DNA from: Paraescarpia echinospica
Lineage: Eukaryota > Annelida > Polychaeta > Sabellida > Siboglinidae
Assembly (NCBI GenBank): GCA_020002185.1
Contig: CM034542.1
Span: 54,901,858-54,965,857, forward strand
DNA: 64,000 nucleotides
Direction of reading: 5' to 3'
Shown: positions 25,801 to 37,800 of the stretch, piece by piece
Numbering within the stretch: position 1 is the first letter of the stretch
Layout of the letters: every line of letters starts with the position of its first letter
Notes under the pieces: generated by a model
Databases searched by the model: none
What the model was told of the DNA's origin: nothing
What the model saw: only the letters and a program-made list of their open reading frames with translations
Program-made: the position numbers and the translations under genes

Positions 25801-28800
25801 TTGTTCTTCCTCCTGGTTCCCTTGTACATGGGTGAGGTCTAACTCCTCTACTGTTCTTCCTCCTGGTTCCCTTGTACATGGGTGAGGTCTAACTCCTCTA
25901 CTGTTCTTCCTCCTGGTTCCCTTGTACATGGGTGAGGTCTAACTCCTGTACTGTTCTTCCTCCTGGTTCCCTTGTACATGGGTTAGATCTAACTCCTCTA
26001 CTGTTCTTCCTCCTGGTTCCCTTGTACATGGGTGTCTAACTCCTGTATTGTTCTCCCTCCTGGTTCCCTTGTACAGGGGTGAGTCTAGCTCCTCTACTGT
26101 TCTTCCTCCTGGTTCCCTACTGAGGTCTAACTCCTCTATTCTTCCTCATGGTTCCCTTGTACATGGGTGAGGTCTAACTCCTGTATTGTTCTTCCTCCTC
26201 GTTCCCTTGTACATGGGTGAGGTCTAACTCCTGTATTGTTCTCCCTCCTGGTTCCCTTGTACAGGGGTGAGGTCTAGCTCCTCTACTGTTATTCCTCCTG
26301 GTTCCCTTGTACATGGGTGAGTTCTAACTCCTGTACTGTTCTTCCTCATGGTTCCCTTGTACAGGGGTGAGGTCTAACTCCTGTATTGTTCTCCCTCCTG
26401 GTTCCCTTGTACAGGGGTGAGGTCTAGCTCCTCTACTGTTCTTCCTCCTGGTTCCCTTGTACATGGGTGAGGTCTAACTCCTCTACTGTTCTTCCTCATG
26501 GTTCCCTTGTACATGGGTGAGGTCTAACTCCTGTATTGTTCTTCCTCCTGGTTCCCTTGTACATGGGTGAGGTCTAACTCCTCTACTGTTCTTCCTCCTG
26601 GTTCCCTTGTACATGGGTGAGGTCTAACTCCTGTATTGTTCTCCCTCCTGGTTCCCTTGTACAGGGGTGAGGTCTAGCTCCTCTACTGTTCTTCCTCCTG
26701 GTTCCCTTGTACATGGGTGAGGTCTAACTCCTGTACTGTTCTTCCTCATGGTTCCCTCTCATGGGTTCTGAGGTCTAACTCACTGGGGTGAGGTCTAACT
26801 CCTGTATTGTTCTCCCTCCTGGTTCCCTTGTACAGGGAGGTCCAGCTCCTCTACCTCTTCCTCCTGGTTCCCTTGTACGGGTGAGGGTGAGGTCTAACTC
26901 CTGTATTGTCTCTCCCTCCTGGTTCCCTTGTACAGGGGTGAGGTCTAGCTCCTGTACTGTTCTTCCTCCTGGTTCTCCAGGGGTGAGGTCTAACTCCTCA
27001 GTTCTTCTCCTGGTTCCCTTTTACAGGGGTGAGGTCTAGCTCCTGTACTGTTCTTCCTCCTGGTTCCCTTGTACAGGGGTGAGGTCTAGCTCCTGCACTG
27101 TTCTTCCTCCTGGTTCCCTTTTACAGGGGTGAGGTCTAACTCCTGTACTGTTCTTTTCCTCATGGTCTTGTACATGTAAGTGAGGCTCCAACTCCTCTAC
27201 TGTTCTTCCTCATGGTTCCCTTGTACATGGGTGAGGTCTAACTCCCCTACTGTTCTTCCTCCTGGTTCCCTTGTACATGGGTGAGGTCTAACTCCTGTAT
27301 TGTTCTCCCTCCTGGTTCCCTTGTACAGGGGTGAGGTCTAGCTCCTCTACTGTTATTCCTCCTGGTTCCCTTGTACATGGGTGAGTTCTAACTCCTGTAC
27401 TGTTCTTCCTCATGGTTCCCTTGTACAGGGGTGAGGTCTAACTCCTGTATTGTTCTCCCTCCTGGTTCCCTTGTACAGGGGTGAGGTCTAGCTCCTCTAC
27501 TGTTCTTCCTCCTGGTTCCCTTGTACATGGGTGAGGTCTAACTCCTCTACTGTTCTTCCTCATGGTTCCCTTGTACATGGGTGAGGTCTAACTCCTGTAT
27601 TGTTCTTCCTCCTGGTTCCCTTGTACATGGGTGAGGTCTAACTCCTCTACTGTTCTTCCTCCTGGTTCCCTTGTACATGGGTGAGGTCTAACTCCTCTAC
27701 TGTTCTTCCTCATGGTTCCCTTGTACATGGGTGAGGTCTAACTCCTGTACTGTTCTTCCTCCTGGTTCCCTTGTACATGGGTTAGATCTAACTCCTCTAC
27801 TGTTCTTCCTCCTGGTTCCCTTGTACATGGGTGAGGTCTAACTCCTGTATTGTTCTCCCTCCTGGTTCCCTTGTACAGGGGTGAGGTCTAGCTCCTCTAC
27901 TGTTCTTCCTCCTGGTTCCCTTGTACATGGGTGAGGTCTAACTCCTCTACTGTTCTTCCTCATGGTTCCCTTGTACATGGGTGAGGTCTAACTCCTGTAT
28001 TGTTCTTCCTCCTCGTTCCCTTGTACATGGGTGAGGTCTAACTCCTGTATTGTTCTCCCTCCTGGTTCCCTTGTACAGGGGTGAGGTCTAGCTCCTCTAC
28101 TGTTATTCCTCCTGGTTCCCTTGTACATGGGTGAGTTCTAACTCCTGTACTGTTCTTCCTCATGGTTCCCTTGTACAGGGGTGAGGTCTAACTCCTGTAT
28201 TGTTCTCCCTCCTGGTTCCCTTGTACAGGGGTGAGGTCTAGCTCCTCTACTGTTCTTCCTCCTGGTTCCCTTGTACATGGGTGAGGTCTAACTCCTCTAC
28301 TGTTCTTCCTCATGGTTCCCTTGTACATGGGTGAGGTCTAACTCCTGTATTGTTCTTCCTCCTGGTTCCCTTGTACATGGGTGAGGTCTAACTCCTCTAC
28401 TGTTCTTCCTCCTGGTTCCCTTGTACATGGGTGAGGTCTAACTCCTGTACTGTTCTTCCTCATGGTTCCCTTGTACAGGGGTGAGGTCTAACTCCTGTAT
28501 TGTTCTCCCTCCTGGTTCCCTTGTACAGGGGTGAGGTCTAGCTCCTCTACTGTTCTTCCTCCTGGTTCCCTTGTACATGGGTGAGGTCTAACTCCTGTAC
28601 TGTTCTTCCTCATGGTTCCCTTGTACAGGGGTGAGGTCTAACTCCTGTATTGTTCTCCCTCCTGGTTCCCTTGTACAGGGGTGAGGTCTAGCTCCTCTAC
28701 TGTTCTCCCTCATGGTTCCCTTGTACAGGGGTGAGGTCTAGCTCCTCTACTGTTCTTCCTCCTGGTTCCCTTGTACATGGGTGAGGTCTAACTCCTGTAC

Positions 28801-31800
28801 TGTTCTTCCTCATGGTTCCCTTGTACAGGGGTGAGGTCTAACTCCTGTATTGTTCTCCCTCCTGGTTCCCTTGTACAGGGGTGAGGTCTAGCTCCTCTAC
28901 TGTTCTCCCTCCTGGTTCCCTTGTACAGGGGTGAGGTCTAGCTCCTCTACTGTTCTCCCTCCTGGTTCCCTTGTACAGGGGTGAGGTCTAGCTCCTCTAC
29001 TGTTCTCCCTCCTGGTTCCCTTGTACATGGGTGAGGTCTAACTCCTGTACTGCTCTTCCTCATGGTTCCCTTGTACAGGGGTGAGGTCTAGCTCCTCTAC
29101 TGTTCTCCCTCCTGGTTCCCTTGTACATGGGTGAGGTCTAACTCCTGTACTGCTCTTCCTCATGGTTCCCTTGTACAGGGGTGAGGTCTAACTCCTGTAC
29201 TGTTCTTCCTCCAGGTTCCCTTGTACATGGGTGAGGTCTAGCTCCTGTACTGTTCTTCCTCCCTCCTGGTTCCCTTGTACAGGGGTGAGGTCTAACTCCT
29301 GTATTGTTCTTCCTCCTGGTTCCCTTGAACAGGGTTGAGGTCTAGCTCCTGTACTGTTCTTCCTCATGGTTCCCTTGTACTGGGGTGAGGTCTACCTCCT
29401 GTACTATTTTTCCTCATGGTTCCCTTGTACAGGGGTGAGATCTAACTCCTGTACTGTTCTTCCTCCTAACTCCTTTATACAGGGGTGAGGTCTAGTTCCT
29501 GTCTTGCAGCCCTGCTCTTGCTATTGTAGCCCTCCACTGCTCCCTGCTACCTATTTCATCTTCCAGCTGATGTGTTCCCCTTTCTCTGTGGCCTAGACGT
29601 TTCTACACCTCTGCTCTCTTTGGTAGTCTGACCATTTCCATCATCTCTTCAGGTGCCATACCCACATCATCCAGTCTGCTACCAGTCTTGCTGTTGAGCT
29701 GCACTGCATCCAGATCACTTCACTTGTCCTTCTTCGTTCTACTCACCCTCTTTCTTCCTGTGATTCTTCTGACCCAAATAATCTCAAACTGGCAGCTTTT
29801 GTTGTACAGGCATGCCAATGTTACACAGGCTCTCACAACTCTCCTTAGCAACTTGTTCATGTGTATGACATAACAATTAGCCTAATTTCTTATACTGTGC
29901 TGATGTTGTGTCATTGGGATCGTTGAAAGCATTTTATACCTTAGCCCTGGCAGACCTGTTCATTCCAACATCATCTCAACCAATTCTGGGAACCATTCAG
30001 ACATGCTGCAATTAATGCACAAAGACTACTTGTTCATATAATATTATATATATGTTTGTAGCCACGTTCTTTGCCACGTACATAGTCATAGAGCTGATTG
30101 TATGTATGACCAAAACACCACGATTGTCGGAAAGCACAGCTTTATCTGGACAAGCTGCTGTAGAAGTCGGGGATGTTCGGAAAGCACAGCTTTATCTGGA
30201 CAAGCTGCTGTAGAAGTCGGGGATGTTTGGAAAGCACAGCTTTATCTGGACAAGCTGCTGTAGAAGTAGGGGATGTTTGGAAAGCACAGCTTTATCTGGA
30301 CAAGCTGCTGTAGAAGTAGGGGATGTTTGGAAAGCACAGCTTTATCTGGACAAGCTGCTGTAGAAGTAGGGGATGTTTGGAAAGCACAGCTTTATCTGGA
30401 CAAGCTGCTGTAGAAGTAGGGGATGTTTGGAAAGCACAGCTTTATCTGGACAAGCTGCTGTAGAAGTAGGGGATGTTTGACTATTTCTTATAGCCATCTC
30501 ATTTCATAAGACAATATAATTCATAAAATTAAAAGCAATTACATATAATAAGTACACTATTTTGATTACTTTCGAATTTGTTAAATCATTCATGCCAAGA
30601 GAAGTCTAAGAGTTTCTACCCTACCATATTACTTTCACACCGACACAAATAAAAATTGATTTACGTTCTTAGTAATTAAAGAACAATTAAAGCACATGAA
30701 TAAATTGGTTTACAACTCATTAGTGACATTGCTAATACATACCCTGAGATTGCGAAGGAGTTTCTGTCGTTCCTTGTTTGGCACATTGTTTACAATGAGG
30801 AAGGTGTGCAGTTCTTGCAGGGCCTGTATTGGACACAACAATGTACATTATTGTTGTTATGAGGAAACATTGCTCAAAACAAACTATCTAAACAGCAGGG
30901 TTTGATTATCTGTCATTTCTAACGTTCCATAATAATGTGGCAGAGATCATCTCCAGTTCATCATGATAACACTTATTTACAAAATATTAACTAAACAACC
31001 TTAGCCTTCTAGTTCTACAATAATACATAAAGTACTTATAAGTATCTATGATCTAACAAGTTTTGTTTTTATTACAAAAATATTATTGCTAACATAGTTT
31101 CTATACATATCTGTAAAGCACAGTGAATTACATTGAATGCTGTGCTATATAAAATCAATACTGTTATTATTAATTAGGGTTGTTGAATCTACTGTTTGCT
31201 ACAAACTTTAATACAACCATGATATTAACATCAACTTGCCAAGTTGTATTTAAAGTACTACATCAGCCAAATACATTATGATATTAACATCAACTTGCCT
31301 AGTTGTATTTAAAGTACTACATCAGCCAAATACATTATGATGTGTATAAACAACAAAAGAAGAAGACTTACTTGAACAATCTCATGAGTTTGCTTTGCCT
31401 TCAAAATCATTCCATCTTTCTTCTGTAAATCAACACAACACAACACGCAGCAAGTAAATAGTTTAAAATGCATCATTACAGTGTACACAGCTGCACCAGC
31501 AAGTTGTTGTTGTTGTTGTTGTTGTTGTTATCTTTTGTAGAACTGTACACAAAGAAAATCATCATTGACTTCCCTGTTTTTCCAGAAAATGTTAACATTT
31601 ATAGTTCATACTGCCAAGCCGACCAATTAGAAGCATCTGAAACAAAAGTCACAACCCAGGGTAAAATGCACTATTCTTTGTATATTTGCTTAAACTTGCA
31701 ATAGCAATGGAATGCTTATGGCATCAGCCATTTAAAATTAAGTTATGCAACCAACATGGAACTACTTACTGCATAAGTTTTAGTTATGTTACTTATGACA

Positions 31801-34800
31801 AGTAAAACCGAGCGTTTATTTCCTATGACAATGACAATATGTTTGACTACTACAGGTGTTTCCAGCTGACCCAGGAGATTCACTGTTGAAATATTGTGAC
31901 CAGTGAAAACTCTGATTTCAACAACTCTAAACGATTTAAATTCTCCATATTTACATCACTTGCAGATTAGTCACAAGCTGAATCATTTGAAACCATCAAA
32001 TCTACTCACGTCTGCGATGAGTTTTTGCAGAAATGGAACCATGCCTGCGACATAGTTAAATAGCTCGATGTGTTCGTCAGACACCCTCTGAATGGTGAAG
32101 GCATCGTCATATCTCATCTCCTTCGACACGCCAATCTGCAGACATCACAACAATTAGAATGGGGGGTAATCTACAGGCTGCGATACACTGGCACTTTTTG
32201 CCCGACCCGACCTGACCCAACCAGACCAGACCAAACTCGAACAAATCAGACGAGACGAGACAAGATCCGACCAGACCAGAGCAGACCAGACCTCCTCACA
32301 CATAAATGCAAATTAATTACCTAACACAGAATGATCATGAGTATAGCATCAATATAAATGTCTGTGTGAAGCCTACCTGCCTGAGTGGAGCCTATCTATC
32401 TGAGTGGAGCCTACCTGTCTGAGTGGAGCCTACCTGTCTGGGTGGAGCGTACCTGTCTGAGTGGAGCGTATCTGTCTGAGTGGAGGGTACCTGTCTGGGT
32501 GGAGCCTACCTGTCTTGAGTGGAGCCTACCTGTCTGAGTGGAGCCTACCTGTCTGAGTGGAGCGTACCTGTCTGAGTGGAGAGTACCTGTCTGAGTGGAG
32601 CCTACCTGTCTGAGAGGAGCCTGTGTCCACTGTAGAGCAGCCATTGACATGTCGCCATCTCCCTTCTTAGACACCTGCTTCCTCTTGTATTCATCTAAAA
32701 CAGTTATTTCTCTTTTAGTTTTATGCATTCTTGTGGTGGATACGTACACTATCCTTGGCAGATATTGTATGGAAGTCTGTTTAATCAAACAACAGTGCAA
32801 CATGCTTATAATTAACTACTTTGTGGATAGCTAATGAGTTTGTTACATCTGAGAATTTGATATATGCATGTACGAATTTACTTGCTAGGTGGCAGTTAAT
32901 CTGCTTTGAAGAAGTCCTCCATTGACGTTTGTTTGTTGTTGGCTAGGGCACCAGATAAAAGGAAATCCTCAAGCCAGTCCCAGTGCGCTGCAGCATCGTC
33001 TGACTGCACAGCCCTGTTACGGATGAACTGTCGTATATCACGTGGCCTGTCGAAACACTCGGCAATGTTCTTTATCTGCTCAGCGGGAGATGGGTTGGAT
33101 CCGTCATTTTTGTCTGCTGATGTGGCATCATCTGTCAGTGTCGTGTCGTGTGTGAACAGCTCGTCTTCAGTCAAGGCAGATATTGTCGGCAGATTGGCAT
33201 CAACACTGGCGTAATCATCGAAAGCCGCAATCGTTTGAAGATGTGTCATTATGGTGGTCCAGGCACCAGTGAACACAGCATCGACTGTGTCATCGAAAGC
33301 AGCAGGGGCAGATGCATCTTCTGGTCCACGATGAGCCTTTTCCACAAAGCCACCTTTCCGGAAGCAGTGCACGATGGTGGGCTGTGTGACGTGTCTCCAG
33401 GCTGCAGTAGTGAAGTCAACGGTGTCCTTCAGGCTGATGTTAAAAGCCTGATTTACGTTGATATGATGGATGAGGGTTTGGACCAAGCGGTGACAGTACT
33501 GGACTTTGAAGCTTACTTGCTATAATCCCCTGGTCCATGGGCTGTATGACAGGTGGTGTTTGGCGGCAGGAACTTGATGGTGATGTTATGCAGACTGCCG
33601 TCAACTGTGTGAGGTGTGCAGTAGTCTAATGAACAACATAATTTTATGTTTCTGAACACCCAGTCGGCGATTTAATTTGTGCAGGAATTCCCGACGATGA
33701 TGGGTGTCATCTATGCATTGCTGTTGTTGTGGTAGTCTATAGGGAGTGATGACATCTTCATGTCTTTGAAGCAGCGTGGCATTTTGGCTCTGCCGATGAG
33801 GACTGGCTTCAGTTTGTTGGTGCCATCCATGTTGGCACCAAGAAGGATGGTGACGCGCTCTTTTTGCTTTTTACTGCCATGACAAGTCTTCCCTTTTTGT
33901 GCGAATGTTTTGTCTGGCAGAAGGCAAAAGAAAACGATACTGTGCAGGCCTTTGAATCTGCTCAGCCAGCCTGTGTTGGACGTAAACTCTGGAATGTTCA
34001 GCTTCGCGGTGATTTCATCTGCTTTATCCATACATTTATTGGTACATTTATAGGGTTCTGTGTAGTACGGATGTCACAAAGCCACTTGAAGAGAGGGCTC
34101 CGACTTGATCAAATGGGGACAGACTCATTCGTTTTTTTCCGGGGCTGGTAGTTGTCTCCAACTGCTGTAGAAGTTTAATGCGATTCTTCAAGATTGATTG
34201 TGCTCAGGGAACTAGGAGCGATGCCATTTACATCTGCCACAGCTATCTTTTGCCATCCATCATCTACAGACCAAATTATGGCAATCTTAACCTCTAGATC
34301 TAAGCACTTGTGTTTCTGACCCGGCATTGTAAATTGCATGAACAATATGGCATTCAAATAGTCGTCTAATTAACAACTTTTAAATGGGCCTATTTATATA
34401 GAATCACATATCCCAGCTGTCGTAGCAAAGTCTGTATCAAAGACACTGTATGAACAAAATGTGTGAAATCTGGCTGTGCGTATTGTAAGCGATTTAATGA
34501 TGAAATAAAAGCGATTCTGTAATCAGCTCACATAAGCTGGGTACATTACATGTAGTAATTTGCCTTCACCTGTCGAGATTACCACCCATGAGAACAGAAC
34601 ACAATTTAAAGACAAAGCCAGCGACTTCAGGGAATCCTAATTTAATTACCCGTTCTACCACTCTCACAAGTGGCCGAGCGGTATTGTGTATTCAAATAAT
34701 TACTTCTACTTCCCAAACATTACACGTAGCATGAGCAAACTTGCTGGTTGAAACTAAAACGAGCTGAACTCTTTGGTAAACAACAGGCTTGGCTGAGCTT

Positions 34801-37800
34801 AATGTATGCACCCACTGTCACATACACCCTCCTATGCAAAGCAGCAATGCAAGTCAAGTGTAGATTGGAACAGATCAACTTAATGACATTAAATTTATTG
34901 TTTCACATAGGTTATAACATCAATACATGTTCACAGCAAGCATGCCGGCCCCAATGATACTGCCAACCAATACCTACAAATCCTAGCAGTATAACCAAAC
35001 ACCGCTAACTAGATCATTACACTATATTTACAACTGACACTGTATCGGTGGGGGTCACTTCGCCTTTTCCTAATCCTCACTCCCCCTCGTTGTACCACTG
35101 TCTAGACACCTACTTTATTTACCGCACTAAAAACCCTGAGTGCACTACTGACTCACAGTAAGAGGAAAAAGCCCAGGCAAAACCTTGTGTACTTATAGGA
35201 TGTAACAGGGAAAAGCGTCAACAAAGTTACCTTGCATTACATTATGCATCCAGTGTGGCACAGGGAGGAGGGCGGGAGACACATTTATAAAACACACAAT
35301 AAACCAATACTTTATATACAAATTCTCAAATCCGCAATTAATAATAGAACTTTTGCTAAAGCAACACAACACGTATAACCCTGATGACCGACGCCGACCA
35401 ATGGAGGCAGATTTGAACCAAGCTCCTGCTTATATACCCCTCTGCACCACTATGCTATGTATCACTACGCGCCCATAAATAAATCCACCAGGGAAACTGC
35501 TGGCCTATCCCGCTAGGTGACACCCCTCACCTCACATAGAAAATTTGTATGCTTAATTTTGGTATTTTGCAAGGTAATCTGCTAGGGGATGCTGACATTG
35601 ATGTAGTCAGCAGCATCCTTGGCATGTTGGATGTTCTGACGTAGTCAGATGCAATTTACATGCTGCATCAATCTATATCAATTATGGCAGTTTGTTGAAT
35701 GAAACTAACATTCTTGAACAAACAACAAAACCATTGAATTTACTCAAAAGCAACAGTGGGAGATGATAGCTCAACAGAGAACAAAACATGCTCTTTTCCA
35801 TTTTTTGTGCAGTCCATAAGCATGACAAATACCTGATCATAATACACCATGCATGTTGGTGAAATAATAATTGTGCTGGCTTGTATTAATATACAAATAT
35901 CTGCTGTATCAAAGTTCTTGAAATTTTCCAACTACATTTTTTGAAAACTTATAACGGAAGACCATTTAACAAAAGCCAAGCTTTCGATGCCTTGATATTT
36001 AATCAATGAAGTTCCATGATTTTCAAGGATTTCCAACCAGGTTGTGAATGAACAAACCAGTGATGTATACTCACCCTGAAGTGTATGCAACCAGGTATTT
36101 GTGACAACAACATGTGAATGAACAAACCAGTGATGTATACTCACCCTGAAGTGTATGCAACCAGGTGTTTGTGACAACATGTGAATGAACAAACCAGTGA
36201 TGTATACTCATCCTGAAGTGTATGCAACCAGGTGTTTGTGACAACATGTGAATGAACAAACCAGTGATGTATACTCACCCTGAAGTGTATGCAACCAGGT
36301 GTTTGTGACAACATGTGAATGAACAAACCAGTGATGTATACTCACCCTGAAGTGTATGCAACCAGGTGTTTGTGACAACATGTGAATGAACAAACCAGTG
36401 ATGTATACTCATCCTGAAGTGTATGCAACCAGGTGTTTTTGACAACATGTGAATGAACAAACCAGTGATGTATACTCACCCTGAAGTGTATGCAACCAGG
36501 TGTTTGTGACAACATGTGAATGAACAAACCAGTGATGTATACTCACCCTGAAGTGTATGCAACCAGGTGTTTGTGACAACAACACGTGAATGAACAAACC
36601 AGTGATGTATACTCACCCTGAAGTGTATGCAACCAGGTGTTTGTGACAACAACACGTGAATGAACAAACCAGTGATGTATACTCACCCTGAAGTGTATGC
36701 AACCAGGTGTTTGTGACAACATGTGAATGAACAAACCAGTGATGTATACTCACCCTGAAGTGTATGTAACCAGGTGTTTGTGACAACAACATGTGAATGA
36801 ACAAACCAGTGATGTATACTCACCCTGAAGTGTATGTAACCAGGTGTTTGTGACAACAACATGTGAATGAACAAACCAGTGATGTATACTCACCCTGAAG
36901 TGCATGTAACCAGGTGTTTGTGACAACATGCTCGATGCGACAGTATGTCTCAAACTCTATCTCATCACTTTGCTGAAAACAACAATTACATGCTCAACAT
37001 TCATCAGGATAGTTATTTTTATGCAAACAATTTCTTTTTGACTTGTTTCTTTTATCCTATACATGAGTTTTTCTTGCAGAGTCTTTCGTCAGCATGTCAC
37101 GCAAACTTCCTCACTGCACGTGACATATCATGTCACTGTACATGTGGGATAGTTCGTGATTCCTCTCGTCTTCATTAATTGGTGTTTTGGTCTTTGTTGT
37201 CCATATACGTCACATGTTATGAGAATGTTGGTGTGACACGCTAATGAAAGGTAAAATCACGTATTGGATATGTCAAAAACTGTTTGCATAACAATTACAT
37301 GGCTTTGGGTCATTGAAACTTAAGAACACATTTGACTGAATCAGTCTGGCCCCTCTTGTTGTTTTACCATCTATAATTAAAATGCTCCACCAACTTACAG
37401 AAATTACTGTTTGTCTGCTCAAATCTACTTAATGTACGTACAAGTCTCCACCAACTTACAGAAATTACTAGTATTTTTCCTACCACCCAATAACATGTAC
37501 AGTGGATCCTCACTATCACGGCCACCCTCGCGGCTGGGCCTAAGTGATCTCAGTTGCAAGGTGACTGTTTTAACGCAACTAATTTCTTACACTCTAATAT
37601 TACAAAAATAATTCAGGACTGAACAATTATTTATACATTATTTTCAAATTTGAGAAATCTACTCTTTCTTACTCCGGTCAAAAACTATATTTATACCAGA
37701 TCACTGGCTGTTTGTGATTTATTTTTTAAAGACCACAATATAAATAAGTCCTAGCACTTTTTGTGTAGTACTAATGCAGGTATTCCAATGCACTTTGTAT

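Noticed and set aside
36040..36960. CRISPR-like array of regular repeats
   Set aside because: There are no unique spacers, and the unit includes exon and intron sequence of a eukaryotic gene. The same argument excludes CRISPR for all other arrays here.
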